Of a stretch of 64,000 nt of DNA, positions 7,502-17,230 are shown piece by piece. Both the position numbers and the translations under genes were made by a program. Below the pieces are notes generated by a model. That model did not search any database, had not been told where the DNA came from, and saw nothing but the letters and a program-made list of their open reading frames with translations. Position 1 is the first letter of the stretch, and each line of letters begins with the position of its first letter. The stretch lies in NCBI RefSeq assembly GCF_034314105.1, contig NZ_JAVIWJ010000001.1, positions 1,551,501-1,615,500 of the forward strand. The letters are read 5' to 3'. This stretch comes from Pseudomonas sp. AB6. GTDB taxonomy: Bacteria > Pseudomonadota > Gammaproteobacteria > Pseudomonadales > Pseudomonadaceae.

Positions 7502-10500
7502 CGGTCTCCATGCTGGGCTGGGTGGTCGGCGTCATTCTGGTGTTGCTGATATTGCTGTTGTGCATCTGGTGGCTGCGCAATCGCAGCGGTGCGGCGATTC
7601 GCAGTTTTTATTTTGCCGTGCGCCAAATGGAGCAGGAGCAGGGTGTGCGCGACCACTATCAGACCCCTTGGCTGATGATGGTCGGCGATGAGCCTCAAGG
7701 CTCGCAGTTGTGCACCAGTTGGAGTCTTTCACCGGCGGGCAAGCCCGCCTGGTTCGGCCGTTGGTGGTCGGATCCTGAAGGCGCGGTGTTGGTTGTGCCG
7801 CAGTCAGTGTTCTTGCCCGACGAAGGCATGAAGCTACAGGGTAGCGGCTGGTGGAGTCTGCTCGGCCTGTTCCTGCGTATACGTTCGCGCCGACCGTTGG
7901 ATGCGGTGATTTGGAATGTGTCTGCCGCCGATCTGCTGGACACGGATCGGGCTGCGGCATTGGGATTATCCGCACGGCGGCGCTTCGTTGATCTTTTGCA
8001 GCGTCTGGGCTTAAGCCTGCCGGTGTATGTGGTGGTCAACGGCATGAACGAAGTCCCTGGGTTTCAGGACTTGGTCGCTGCGTTACCTGAGGATGCCCAG
8101 CAACAGATGCTCGGTTGGTCCTCGCCATATTCTCCTGATGCTGTGTGGGAATCGCAGTGGAGCGATATCGCCCTTGATCAGGTGATTCAAGCTCTGTCGG
8201 AGGCCTCGATTCAGATCGGCGCACTGTCGGGACATTTGACGGATGACCTGAGTTTCCTGCCGGAGGGTTTCGAGGGCCTGCGGCGCAATCTGCAAATGCT
8301 GTTGGAACCGGTTTTTCAGGGCAACTCCCAAGGTGAGGCCGCCGTATTTCGCGGGCTGTATTTCACCGGTACCTCAGGCCAGACGGCAGCGGGGGATGAT
8401 GCACTTTCGGCCTTCGATGCACCCGCTATGCACAGCGTGTTTACGCAGCAACTTTGGCGCCTCCGGATAAACGCCGAGCGCGGCCTGGGACGACCTGTTC
8501 CGCGCCTGCTGCAACTGCGCCAGCGCTGGCAGCGTATTGCCGGCGTGGTAGTGGTGATCGTTGGCGTGCTATGGACGTTAGTCATGCTGTGGGTATGGCG
8601 CCATTCGGTGGCGGACGCCGATCAGCTGTCCCGGTTGCTACAGGATTCCCAGCGAGATTATGGCGTGGTCAGCGATGAGACCGACCGCCTTGATGTGACC
8701 CGACGCAATGTGCAGAGCTTTTGGTCCGTCCTGGAAAACGCCCCGCGCTGGCATTTCACAGCTGTGGTCTATCCGACGTCGTGGTTTTCATCGTTGGACG
8801 ATCGTCTGGATCTGGTCTTGCAACACACTTTTATGAGCCACATGCGACAACCGCTGCATGATTTGCTAAAGGCTGAACTGAGGGACCTGCTGGCGATTAC
8901 CGAAGCCCGGCGGCTTTCCGGTAAAGATGGTGACGATCCCGCTCAATGGCACAGCTACCTGCGGGCAGAGGAGATAGTGGCACGGTCGATACATCTGGAA
9001 CACCTAAGCCAGCTATACACTCAGGCGATGACCAACCAGAGGACGCCGTTGGACGATTTAGTGCCGTTAAGCAACAGCGCGCTAGGCTTGAACCTCAATG
9101 TGGGCACCTTGCATCGTGTGGCATTTTATAACCGTCTGTTAGTCGAAAAAAGTTTGTCGCCGTTAGAACCAATGGGCACCCCCGCCGACCGCAAACTGAT
9201 TGCCATGCATTTCACCAAACTCTTGGAAAGGTGGTTGGGGCATTACTTCCGAGTGGATAACTTCGAAAAGTCGGCCGAGTCTCTCAAGCTGAATTTGCAA
9301 CACTTGGAGTCGAATTCGGAAAACAGCCTTCAAGAGCTGGAAAGCCTAAATACGCTGATTGACGATTTACAGGCAGCGGTCGACCTGACCAACTCGACGT
9401 GGAGTCGCGGCAAGGGTCAGGAATTGGTGCCGGGATATGTTGAGTTGATAGAACGCGCCAAGCAAAGCAAACTTCTTGGCCCGCTGGTGGCGGAAGAAAT
9501 AGAAAGCCAGGCTGCGGAGATGCAGCACAGCTTCAAAGTTCAGTTTATCGCGCAGGGGGCAGCCGGCAGCAACCTCTTGGTGCAGGGCGGCGGGGGGCAG
9601 TTGGCGTTGCAGGATCGCATTACCGAACTGCACACCGCGGTCGCTCTACTGCTTAAACGCAACTTCGTGGCGCGGGCCTTACGCAGACGGGGCCCTGCTG
9701 AATCCGAGCAGATCCAGCAAGTGGATAACGAAAGCTTGAGCGTCGCCTTAGGCTATTACGACAGCTACAAGCTTTATGCTCACGAAGCCTTGTCGAGCAT
9801 TCCGCCCATTTACCGACAGGCAATGCTCGGCGCCGCCGAGCAGACGGCAGCCGAGTCCATGGTGCTTAGCCTGCGAAGTCGTGTGGTCCAGCCCGACCAG
9901 GAAAACGTTCCGGTGTTCGATGTCAGAACCGATCAGGCGCTGGCGCTGCACGCAGCATTCATTGAGCTACGTCGTCCTGATCTTGCCATCAGCCTGCAGA
10001 ATTACCTTAACCGGGTTGCGCTTGCGGATGTGACGATGGCGGATAATTCGATCATGGAGCAGCCGTTATTCAGCAACCGGGCCGATATCAGTGAGTGGGA
10101 CGGGTCGAAGAATTTTGGTCTGCTATTGTTCCGCGCCACCGACGCTCAGGATCTCAAGCGCAGTCTGGATCAACAGTTCACGGTTATCTCTGCCATTACC
10201 GAACAGCACGGACCGGCACTGCAATGGCTTCAGACTCAGACGCACAACCTCCCGTTAGGAGAGGTTGAAATGGTCAATCACTTTGGTTCCATGAACGAAG
10301 AAATGATCAAATACAAGGCGCAGAACCCAACCAGTTCTCCGGCGCTAATTACCCAGTTGCTCAGCCGCGACTTCAATGACATGGATGACAGCAGCTGTAT
10401 GAGCATCTTGTTGTCGGCGTCTGCGCCGACGGCGGCAGGGCAATTGACCCAGCGCTGGCTTGGCCTGCAACAAGGCGCCCTCCAACGCTGCAAAGCGTTG

Positions 10501-11319
10501 CAGCAACAACAAGCCTCGGCTGCCTGGAACGCCTTGGCCGGTTACTTCAATCAATACCTTGCGGGACGCTTTCCGTTCTCCACCGACCTGCGGGCCAAAG
10601 ACGCCGATCCCGCTCGGGTTCAGCATTTCCTGAGCTTGATCGACGCCCATTTATCGCAGGCACAGGACGGACTCAAAAGCAGTGCTCCTCATGATCGACT
10701 GGCGGCCAACGAGTTTCTCGAACGCCTGAAGCAGGCTCGTCCGTGGCTGGGAGCGATGTTGCTGCGTGACAAGGCTGGCCTGGTGGGGATAGATATGGAG
10801 GTCCGCTGGCGCACCGATCGAGACAGTGAACATGGCGCCGACCAAGTGATTGCCTGGACTTTGGGCGCCGGCAATCAGGGTATTGGCTACCCCGGCGAAG
10901 AGCAGCAAGTGTTGCATTGGAACGTGGGTCAGCCGATCAGCCTGATGCTGCGTTGGGCTAAAAGCGGGACCCAACAACCGGTTAACGATCCGCTTCAGGC
11001 TGACCTTCGTGTAAGCGGACTCGAAGCTGAATGGCAATACCAGGGGCCATGGTCTTTGTTGCGCTTAATGGGGGCGCACGTATCGACACAACGCCAACCG
11101 AATATGGACTACACCGATTTCCCGCTGAGTTTGGAAGTGCCCGTGCATGCGCCGCAGAATGAAGAGAACCAGACGTTGATGTTCGTGCGCCTATCGCTCA
11201 TGAGCCAGGGAGGCAAAGCCCCACTGTCTATCCAGCCGTTACCGGTTCAAGCTCCGCGTTCGCCCTACGGGTACGCTCCGCGGGCCATTGTTGATGCTGG
11301 TACAGGGAGCAATCCATGA
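7498..11319 (+). CDS. tssM: TssM (IcmF), T6SS inner-membrane channel protein
   Basis: 1273 residues. Two membrane segments are clear, near residues 6-28 and 353-377, bracketing the cytoplasmic domain; the long periplasmic region follows and contacts TssJ. The segment after the first helix reads PWLMMVGDEPQGSQL, where many IcmF proteins carry a GxxxxGK[ST] P-loop; here the Lys-Thr is missing, so NTP binding is unlikely by this motif. Start overlaps tssL and stop overlaps tssA, so the arm is tightly coupled. Confidence 0.94.
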   Translation: MTVSMLGWVVGVILVLLILLLCIWWLRNRSGAAIRSFYFAVRQMEQEQGVRDHYQTPWLMMVGDEPQGSQLCTSWSLSPAGKPAWFGRWWSDPEGAVLVVPQSVFLPDEGMKLQGSGWWSLLGLFLRIRSRRPLDAVIWNVSAADLLDTDRAAALGLSARRRFVDLLQRLGLSLPVYVVVNGMNEVPGFQDLVAALPEDAQQQMLGWSSPYSPDAVWESQWSDIALDQVIQALSEASIQIGALSGHLTDDLSFLPEGFEGLRRNLQMLLEPVFQGNSQGEAAVFRGLYFTGTSGQTAAGDDALSAFDAPAMHSVFTQQLWRLRINAERGLGRPVPRLLQLRQRWQRIAGVVVVIVGVLWTLVMLWVWRHSVADADQLSRLLQDSQRDYGVVSDETDRLDVTRRNVQSFWSVLENAPRWHFTAVVYPTSWFSSLDDRLDLVLQHTFMSHMRQPLHDLLKAELRDLLAITEARRLSGKDGDDPAQWHSYLRAEEIVARSIHLEHLSQLYTQAMTNQRTPLDDLVPLSNSALGLNLNVGTLHRVAFYNRLLVEKSLSPLEPMGTPADRKLIAMHFTKLLERWLGHYFRVDNFEKSAESLKLNLQHLESNSENSLQELESLNTLIDDLQAAVDLTNSTWSRGKGQELVPGYVELIERAKQSKLLGPLVAEEIESQAAEMQHSFKVQFIAQGAAGSNLLVQGGGGQLALQDRITELHTAVALLLKRNFVARALRRRGPAESEQIQQVDNESLSVALGYYDSYKLYAHEALSSIPPIYRQAMLGAAEQTAAESMVLSLRSRVVQPDQENVPVFDVRTDQALALHAAFIELRRPDLAISLQNYLNRVALADVTMADNSIMEQPLFSNRADISEWDGSKNFGLLLFRATDAQDLKRSLDQQFTVISAITEQHGPALQWLQTQTHNLPLGEVEMVNHFGSMNEEMIKYKAQNPTSSPALITQLLSRDFNDMDDSSCMSILLSASAPTAAGQLTQRWLGLQQGALQRCKALQQQQASAAWNALAGYFNQYLAGRFPFSTDLRAKDADPARVQHFLSLIDAHLSQAQDGLKSSAPHDRLAANEFLERLKQARPWLGAMLLRDKAGLVGIDMEVRWRTDRDSEHGADQVIAWTLGAGNQGIGYPGEEQQVLHWNVGQPISLMLRWAKSGTQQPVNDPLQADLRVSGLEAEWQYQGPWSLLRLMGAHVSTQRQPNMDYTDFPLSLEVPVHAPQNEENQTLMFVRLSLMSQGGKAPLSIQPLPVQAPRSPYGYAPRAIVDAGTGSNP

Positions 11320-12407
11320 GCAGTATTTTGCTGCCTTGCACCGATCGGGTCAGCGAACTGCTCGAACCGTTGACTGCGGATTTACCCTGTGGCAAGAGCC
11401 TGCGTTATGAACCCGACTTGGACCGGCTGCGGGATCTGCGACGTGAGGACGACACCAGTTTGCCGACGGGGGTGTGGAAGTCGGATATCAAGCGCGCGGA
11501 CTGGAGTGGCGTAGAAGCACTCGCCACCACGTTGTTGCTGGAGCGCAGCAAAGACTTGATGGTCGCTGTATGGCTGGGCGAGGCTTGGCTGCATAAGGAC
11601 GCACTGCTGGGGATCACCGATGCACTCGCGTTGGTCAGCCAGCTATGCGCGCGTTATCCGCAAGATTTGCACCCTCAAGCGGAGGACGGCGACCAGTCAT
11701 GGCGCGTCACTCCGCTGGACTGGTTGGCTCGACGTTACGGGGAGTTGCTGCACACTCAACTTCCGTTGCTCGGTGACAGAGAAGGTGATTTCGCCGGGTT
11801 CAGCCTCTTCGATTGGCAGCAGATGCAGCGCAAGCAAGTGGCTGTGAACGATACCAAGGCAGCCAAGGTTGCCGCTGGGCTCGCGTTAAGCCAACAAAAC
11901 AAATTTAACGAGCAAGTGCGCAGCACGCCACTTGTGTGGTGGTTACGCAGCCTAGCCGCGATACAACTGGCGACTAAACAATTGGCGGTGCTGGAAAGCT
12001 GGAGCGACCTTCAACTACAGGAACTTGCACCTACTTATGTCTTGCTGCAGAAAATTCTGCAGTCGTTGACGGTACTTTTCAAGGAGTTCATTGCAATGCA
12101 CCCGCCTCAGATCGTGGTGGCTGACCTTCCAGACTCAGCATCGCAGGCAATCGTGAATAACACCAGTGAGCAAACGGTTGTGGAAACTACCGCAGTCTTC
12201 ACTGAACCACGCAGTCGTGAGGAAGCCTATCGCCAATTACTGCTTATAGCCGATTATCTGGGCAGAACGGAGCCTCACAGCCCGGTGCCATACTTGATCA
12301 AACGGGGAGTGGAGTGGGGTAACAAACCCCTAAAGGAATTACTTTCGGAATTGATCTCGGCGGATCCAGAAGCTAGGCGGTTATGGACTTTACTCGGGGT
12401 TTTGTAA
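11316..12407 (+). CDS. tssA: TssA, T6SS sheath-assembly cap/baseplate protein
   Basis: 363 residues. The ImpA_N motif appears near the N-terminus (LEPLTADLPCGKSLRYEPDL) with the WLGEAWL and LHPQAEDGDQSWRVTPLDWL segments of that domain. The C-terminal part (about 290-363: SREEAYRQLLLIADYLGRTEPHSPVPYLIKR) is the VasJ-type end. TssA primes and caps tube-sheath polymerisation. It overlaps tssM by 4 bases and is the last gene of the arm. No fha, ppkA or tagJ homologue follows. Confidence 0.92.
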   Translation: MSSILLPCTDRVSELLEPLTADLPCGKSLRYEPDLDRLRDLRREDDTSLPTGVWKSDIKRADWSGVEALATTLLLERSKDLMVAVWLGEAWLHKDALLGITDALALVSQLCARYPQDLHPQAEDGDQSWRVTPLDWLARRYGELLHTQLPLLGDREGDFAGFSLFDWQQMQRKQVAVNDTKAAKVAAGLALSQQNKFNEQVRSTPLVWWLRSLAAIQLATKQLAVLESWSDLQLQELAPTYVLLQKILQSLTVLFKEFIAMHPPQIVVADLPDSASQAIVNNTSEQTVVETTAVFTEPRSREEAYRQLLLIADYLGRTEPHSPVPYLIKRGVEWGNKPLKELLSELISADPEARRLWTLLGVL

Positions 12408-12639
12408 TTGCTTCGATGCCCTTTACTGGCTATATCGGTCTATTTGGGGGTGATATTAATTAACCGCAGTTCGATGCGGAGCGCTGGTGTCCAAGCGATT
12501 GTGTGTTTTTTGACGGGTTAGATCTCATCGAGGTAGGGGCAAGCCAGTTTTGCTCACGACTCATTTTTTATGCAGAGCCAGCGCTACGACTATGAGGCTC
12601 GATCGGTCAAAAATGCAGCAAAATATTCAGAGCTTGATC

Positions 12640-12882
12640 ACAACGTAGCCGGTGCATCCGTCCAGCCAATTCAAATCAAATCAAACGCGGACACGATTGG
12701 GCCAATGAAGAAACCAACCACAAAAATGGGACGAAGCCACAATTAGAAACATAGTACTAGGACACTGGAAAGTTCAGCATTTCGGAAAAGGATTCCGCGA
12801 TTCTAAAGTGATCAGGATTGAACCGTACTATTGCGGCCCTGAAATGGCAGACCTAGTGTTTAAACCGCACGTGGTCAAATAA
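12640..12882 (+). pseudogene. Frameshifted 3' end of an unidentified gene
   Basis: Two frames join into one plausible polypeptide. The first reads through GHDWANEETNHKN to about 12727; one base then appears missing in the run AAAAAT; the second frame continues WDEATIRNIVLGHWKV to a TAA at 12880-12882. The composition is protein-like and ends cleanly just after the T6SS arm, where effector or immunity genes often sit. I do not recognise the family. Bases 12408-12640 show no gene. Confidence 0.4.
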
Positions 12883-12885
12883 ACG

Positions 12886-13140
12886 TTGTCTGCTGCCGAT
12901 GCTTTGGATATGTCGCCTTGGGATTGGGGTGATTTGCAGCCGAGCCAGACAGATCATTTCACTTTGCGTCGTACAGTGTATATCGCGCACCGCGGACGCC
13001 GACTTCAACTAAGTTCGACAGTTTCTATTACTTGCCGCATGACAAAAGGGAAGCATTACGCGTGTAGTGACAGTTTTAGATTCCCGTTGGACATGTCAAG
13101 AGGCACACGCTGTGACAATATCTACTCGTTAGAATCGTGA
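12886..13140 (+). CDS. Small hypothetical ORF, possible gene remnant
   Basis: An 84-codon frame opens with TTG just after the stop of the preceding remnant. The N-terminal DMSPWDWGDLQPSQ looks protein-like, the Arg/Ser-rich C-terminus less so. A tight junction with the preceding gene end is the usual layout of toxin-immunity pairs, but no family is recognised and no good ribosome site is seen. It may be noise. Confidence 0.25.
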   Translation: MSAADALDMSPWDWGDLQPSQTDHFTLRRTVYIAHRGRRLQLSSTVSITCRMTKGKHYACSDSFRFPLDMSRGTRCDNIYSLES

Positions 13141-14097
13141 ATTGGATTTAGATAGTATAACAGTCGCTGCGGAAGCAAGGATAACTCGGCTCCGAGCCAG
13201 CGTTGGAAGAACTGCATTCGTCGTTACCTACATGCCTCGTTCTTTTCATGTGTGCTAAGCGGTGCAACTCTATTGTTTTCGGCTGAGTCACCATTTGTAG
13301 TGGGTAATCCGACCATTCGGTGAATCGCTCAAATACCATAGAACGGAGAGGATTGTTGATCGCAGTGAGTGGGCGAAGCATATCCATTATACCGGCCTGT
13401 TCGGTTTTTCTCTTGGCTGGGGTCAACGTCAGAAAGTAACTCGTCCTTGCAATGGATTTTTCATTAACGCTATTTCCACATAATTAAGCGAGCATGAGCA
13501 CTGACTGGTAAATTTGCTCGCTCGCAGGGGCAGCATCGCATTGAGGCCATCCAGCACTGTACTTTACCAACTGGTAAATTACCGCTTTGTCATTTCTCGT
13601 CACGGTCAGGATGAAGGCAAGACCTTCTCCTAATAAGCCCATCTGGACAATCATGTTGGTCAAATGTAGTCGAATCCATAGATAGGGGTTGGGTCGTCTG
13701 CGTACCACTTCCTGGTGCCTTTGTGTCGCATGCCGTCGAATGTGTGCCGAACTTAATAGGCTAGGCCTGACAGTAGTGGGTCTTCAATCTTGAGTAGGGT
13801 GCTTTCATCAATGACACAGTGGGTGAACGTTCATAGCGCTTTGGGTTCGTAAGTGTCTCGACAGAGCACAAGCCCTAGGTTATTTTTCCTATGGCATGCT
13901 GCATCATGATCGACCCTGATGATTGGCATTGCTACAGAAAAGGCGGACAGAGGCAACATGTCGCGCTCCCAGATTGGGCCGCTGGTGGTGTGGGCGCGTA
14001 GACGGTCAACTATTCTGCCTGCTTTGACGGCCACCTAATTCGGTGCTAGTTTGTGCTTCACTCGGAATCTAGTTGATTTAACATGGAGATTACCTAA
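13141..14097. other. Gene-poor stretch with a palindromic operator-like site
   Basis: No convincing gene is seen in about 950 bases; several 60-90 codon minus-strand frames have unlikely compositions. An operator-like near-palindrome TTTACCAACTGGTAAA lies at about 13563-13578, and a related half-site (ACTGGTAAAT) occurs near 13505. These resemble TetR-type operators, but no adjacent regulator gene can be read. Confidence 0.3.
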
Positions 14098-14739
14098 TTG
14101 AACGTCCCGCAAGATTGGGTAAAAGCTTTAGAGGCATTGGGCTCTACCAAGACTGGTGGAGCAATGTTGGCTGACCCTGTTTTGGCAGCAGTTGTAGTGC
14201 GTGAAGATTTGACTTTGAAGGCTTATGGGCAGGCGATTAGTGGCAACCTCCTCTTGGTCGGCGCGCATGGGCTATCTGTCCCTCAAAAGGCGTGTGTACT
14301 GGCACACGAATTAACTCACTGCCATGACTTGGCGACAGCCAACATGAGTTCCGTGGAATACGCGAACGAACATAAAATAGCGCGCACTGAATTAAACGCT
14401 CATACAAATCAAGGCGCAGTACTTCGTGAGCTTATGGAAAATGAAGCATACAAGGCTGACATCGATCTTTTCATTAACGGGACTACGACTTTTGCAAGTT
14501 CTATCAGATGGACTAATCGAGATGCTGTTAAACAGGACCTAATAAGTAACCCTCAGTATTCATCCGCAATGCACGCCCACACATTGGATTACAGCTCCTT
14601 CTTTGAATACGAGCCATTCTTTTGTTCTCCCACCAGAAACTTTCAATGCGACGCAAATTGGCTGGTGAAGATGAGATGGCAGGAAGTTAGACGCTATGTT
14701 TTTGGCAGGAAGAGCGTTGCTCACCCCAGAAATAGCTAG
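14098..14739 (+). CDS. HELTH-motif protein, possible zinc metallopeptidase
   Basis: 213 residues from a TTG start with GGAG about 9 bases upstream. The motif AHELTHCHD (about residues 77-85) is an HExxH zinc-peptidase signature, with extra His/Asp nearby. No signal peptide or membrane segment is visible. It lies 1.7 kb downstream of the T6SS arm, in degenerate DNA, and is more AT-rich than the T6SS genes, suggesting separate acquisition. A T6SS-linked effector role is possible but only inferred. The C-terminal third has scattered Cys residues. Family not recognised. Confidence 0.6.
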   Translation: MNVPQDWVKALEALGSTKTGGAMLADPVLAAVVVREDLTLKAYGQAISGNLLLVGAHGLSVPQKACVLAHELTHCHDLATANMSSVEYANEHKIARTELNAHTNQGAVLRELMENEAYKADIDLFINGTTTFASSIRWTNRDAVKQDLISNPQYSSAMHAHTLDYSSFFEYEPFFCSPTRNFQCDANWLVKMRWQEVRRYVFGRKSVAHPRNS

Positions 14740-15010
14740 TCTGCCGTTCTCGAAATAATGTATTTGTTGGATGCAGCTTCAAGTGCCTCACGCGCGCGTT
14801 GGATTTTGTTCAAAATCTCCTCTCCCTTTGCGATCCAAACGTACCGGGTCGGCTGAGCATTGCGTAATGCCATGAACGTTGTAATGGGCTTTCTAACTTG
14901 CGCACCGAGGGAAGGTGCCGTCGCGCAAGTACACCGTGATGTCTCGATAGAAGCGCTCAACCATGTTCATCCATGAGCTGGAGGTTAACGTGAAATGAAT
15001 ATGAAAGCGC
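14736..15010 (-). pseudogene. IS630-family transposase C-terminal remnant
   Basis: Read on the minus strand, one frame gives HFTLTSSSWMNMVERFYRDI, matching the conserved third-catalytic-residue (E) region of IS630 DDE transposases. After a frameshift near 14930 a second frame gives ALRNAQPTRYVWIAKGEEIL, the usual IS630 C-terminus. Only the last third of the transposase remains, and it is broken, so it is inactive. It abuts the end of the HELTH gene. Bases 15011-15333 show nothing further. Confidence 0.7.
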
Positions 15011-15333
15011 GGATGCTACATTTATTCTGACCATGTCGGCCTTTCATCGGCCGTCGCAACCGCCGGGACCGGCGGGATTGTGGTTCATCGAAAAACTCAA
15101 GGCGCTGTGGCACGGGGAGTTGGCACCGGGCGGACTATCCTCTTGACCGGGCAGGCTAGCAATGTGGTGTCATACCTAAGGTTGTCAGTAAGGCCCTTTT
15201 TTGTTCCAATGAACACTCATTTTGTGTGGGTTCTGTATACATGCGTCAGTAAGGGAGGGCTGCAGCGGGTACTTTGACCAGTACATGGAAAGATCCTGTC
15301 AGATAGACAAAACGTTTAGATGGGCGGGTCAGG

Positions 15334-15553
15334 TCATTTCGCTTGCTTAAAGGCTTTGAGAAGTTTATCCGGAACAAAATAGAGCGAGCCTCGCGCGCGC
15401 GAACACGCGACATAAGAGTTAGATAAAACCTCTCGTTCGATGCGTTTGAGCAACCGAACTTGCTCATCAAGGTCTAAACCAGACTGCGAGAGAAAAATTC
15501 GCGCATACGGGTCAATCCGTACTGACTTTGTATCTTTGATCGTTAGGTAAGTA
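15334..15553 (-). pseudogene. Superfamily 1 helicase C-terminal remnant
   Basis: The minus-strand frame ending in TGA at 15334-15336 reads LSNSYVACSRARGSLYFVPD near its end, which resembles the motif VI region of UvrD/Rep-type helicases (YVACSRAR followed by a beta strand). About 70 codons remain with no usable start codon. It directly follows the recombinase-cluster gene in the same direction, so it may be the tail of a gene truncated when the island was rearranged. Confidence 0.4.
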
Positions 15554-15554
15554 T

Positions 15555-16001
15555 TTAGATCAAAACCTTTAATCCCTCTATCAACTCCCCAGGGATAAAG
15601 CCTGCGGAACCAATGAGATTATGCCGGGAGCGTTTGAACCCTTCTAATTGGGCGATTAAATCTTGACGATCCCAAGGAAAGCGGCGGGCGAGACTGGCAC
15701 TTGATAAATAAACAAAAGTTCTTGCAAACATGAACGCTGTATGGGGAGCATACTTCTCTAATGCATATGCCATAAAGCCTTTGGCGATTTCATTAAACTC
15801 TGGAGTTAAGTCAAGTTCGGCCCAATCAATTTTCAGTGCAACTCCACCGTCGTACCATGTCCACACATTCAATCGAGTATCGACGTACCTTGGCTGGTCA
15901 TTAGTGCGAGTTCGAATAGCAACCTGAGCCGGACCCTTGAATACGTAAGCCGGCAAAGAGGAGGAGGGTGACGCGTGTTCTTGATCGGCTGATTTGGTCA
16001 C
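15555..16001 (-). CDS. Hypothetical protein in recombinase operon
   Basis: 148 residues from a GTG at 15999-16001 preceded by an excellent AAGGAGG site. No catalytic motif of tyrosine recombinases (R, HxxR, Y) is present. The segment FARTFVYLSSASLARRFPWD resembles nothing I can name securely. It follows the catalytic recombinase ORF by about 29 bases in the same direction, suggesting co-transcription, as in genomic islands with integrase gene trios. It could be an accessory protein or the N-terminal remnant of a larger third recombinase; the helicase-like tail after it is in another frame. Confidence 0.5.
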   Translation of the reverse strand: MTKSADQEHASPSSSLPAYVFKGPAQVAIRTRTNDQPRYVDTRLNVWTWYDGGVALKIDWAELDLTPEFNEIAKGFMAYALEKYAPHTAFMFARTFVYLSSASLARRFPWDRQDLIAQLEGFKRSRHNLIGSAGFIPGELIEGLKVLI

Positions 16002-16030
16002 GGCGAACCTCCTTAACTTTAAAGTCGGCT

Positions 16031-16822
16031 CTAGGCTGCCGAGGCACCCTGGGCATTGTGGAGGTTGGCCGACTTGGCTAGATAACGACTTGCATAACAG
16101 CGTGGCATCGTCGAAGTGTCAGACCAGCCGCAGACTCGTCGGAGTTCGTCCGTGGCCCGCTCCAGGTCACGCCCACGCTTCTCCACCAGGTAAGCCAAAA
16201 AGCGGTCGGCAAAAGTGTGGCGAAAGTCATGAGCAAAAAGTGTAGGCAATAGTCTCGGATGAGCCAGTTCAATGGTCAGAAACAGCCGATCAAGGACGTT
16301 AGACAACGCGCGGATCGACAGCGGACGGCCTCGGTCAGAGATGAACAAATAGCGGTACAGCATTTTCATTGGTCTGCCGTTACGTATGGGGCGCCGATCG
16401 CACTGGATATAGCGCTCATAGACCTCATACAACTGCGCGGAAATACCTACCGTCCGCCCGTGTGTTTTCAACGCGGGCTCTTCAGCGCGCGGGTCGCCTG
16501 GGTCATGTTCGCGATCATTGATGCTGACATAGGCATGCTGAGAACCCTGGTTGATATCCGTGGTGTAGAGCTTCAGAAGCTCTCCGCGACGGATACCGGT
16601 CTCCAGCAGCAATTCAATCATTAGCCAATTGCGCAACTGCAGTCGTTCCGGAAACGGATTCTCTGCGTCGCCCGGGCGAATCAGTGTGTGAATGATCTGG
16701 AGTTGCGTATCTGTCAGGCTGCGGTAACGACTGCGGTCCGGCCGAGCATTGATGATATGGCTCTCAAAGCGCCGTTCAGTGACGTCGGCGACATCTGTAA
16801 ATATAACCTCGATGTTAGCCAA
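16031..16822 (-). CDS. Tyrosine recombinase, catalytic domain segment
   Basis: 263 codons are counted from a TTG at 16820-16822. Catalytic signatures are visible: first Arg in LLETGIRRGELLKL, HxxR in HDFRHTFADRF, GWSDTSTMPRCYASRYL with a likely nucleophile Tyr. The frame continues upstream without shift into the N-terminal SAM-like domain (16868-17230), interrupted only by TGA at 16868-16870. Read as one gene, the full protein would be about 400 residues, normal for an integrase. The fragment alone lacks the core-binding arm, so it is probably inactive unless re-initiated. Not assigned to a named integrase. Confidence 0.75.
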   Translation of the reverse strand: MANIEVIFTDVADVTERRFESHIINARPDRSRYRSLTDTQLQIIHTLIRPGDAENPFPERLQLRNWLMIELLLETGIRRGELLKLYTTDINQGSQHAYVSINDREHDPGDPRAEEPALKTHGRTVGISAQLYEVYERYIQCDRRPIRNGRPMKMLYRYLFISDRGRPLSIRALSNVLDRLFLTIELAHPRLLPTLFAHDFRHTFADRFLAYLVEKRGRDLERATDELRRVCGWSDTSTMPRCYASRYLAKSANLHNAQGASAA

Positions 16823-16867
16823 GTTAGTTGAGTTCTGACGGACGCGCGGGATGTAACAGGTGACACA

Positions 16868-17230
16868 TCAGGACAGGTACTGCTTCAGCAGCCGCAGGTA
16901 CTGGTCACGGGTGCGCGGATCGATCTGCGGAAAAGGTGCGGTTTCAGCTTTGCCGATTCGGGCGACTAGGTTGTCGGCTCGACGGCCGCTTTGGAGCCAA
17001 ATGGCGTAACCGTCCAGTAAAGCCAGAATCGATTCGAATTGGCAGGCCAAGATGGCGTCATCAATATTGAGGTCACGGCTTTTGGCATAAGTGTAGAAAG
17101 CCTGGATCGCACGCAAATTTGCCGCAGCAGTATTGTAAGCGCTGTGACCAGCCGCTAAAAACCGATCCCCTCGCAACCCTCGCGTTTCCTCCCTCACGCC
17201 CTCTGCAGGGTTAAAAAAAATAAAATCCAC
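16868..17230 (-). pseudogene. Tyrosine recombinase N-terminal core-binding domain, cut by TGA
   Basis: 120 codons contain a four-helix SAM-like phage integrase N-terminal domain (AYNTAAANLRAIQAFYTYAKSRDL and the end DPRTRDQYLRLLKQYLS). A TGA at 16868-16870 interrupts the frame, which otherwise stays open into the catalytic domain. A single TGG-to-TGA change would explain it, so this half and the catalytic half are best seen as one disabled integrase. The gene reads away from the divergent transposition operon. Confidence 0.65.
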
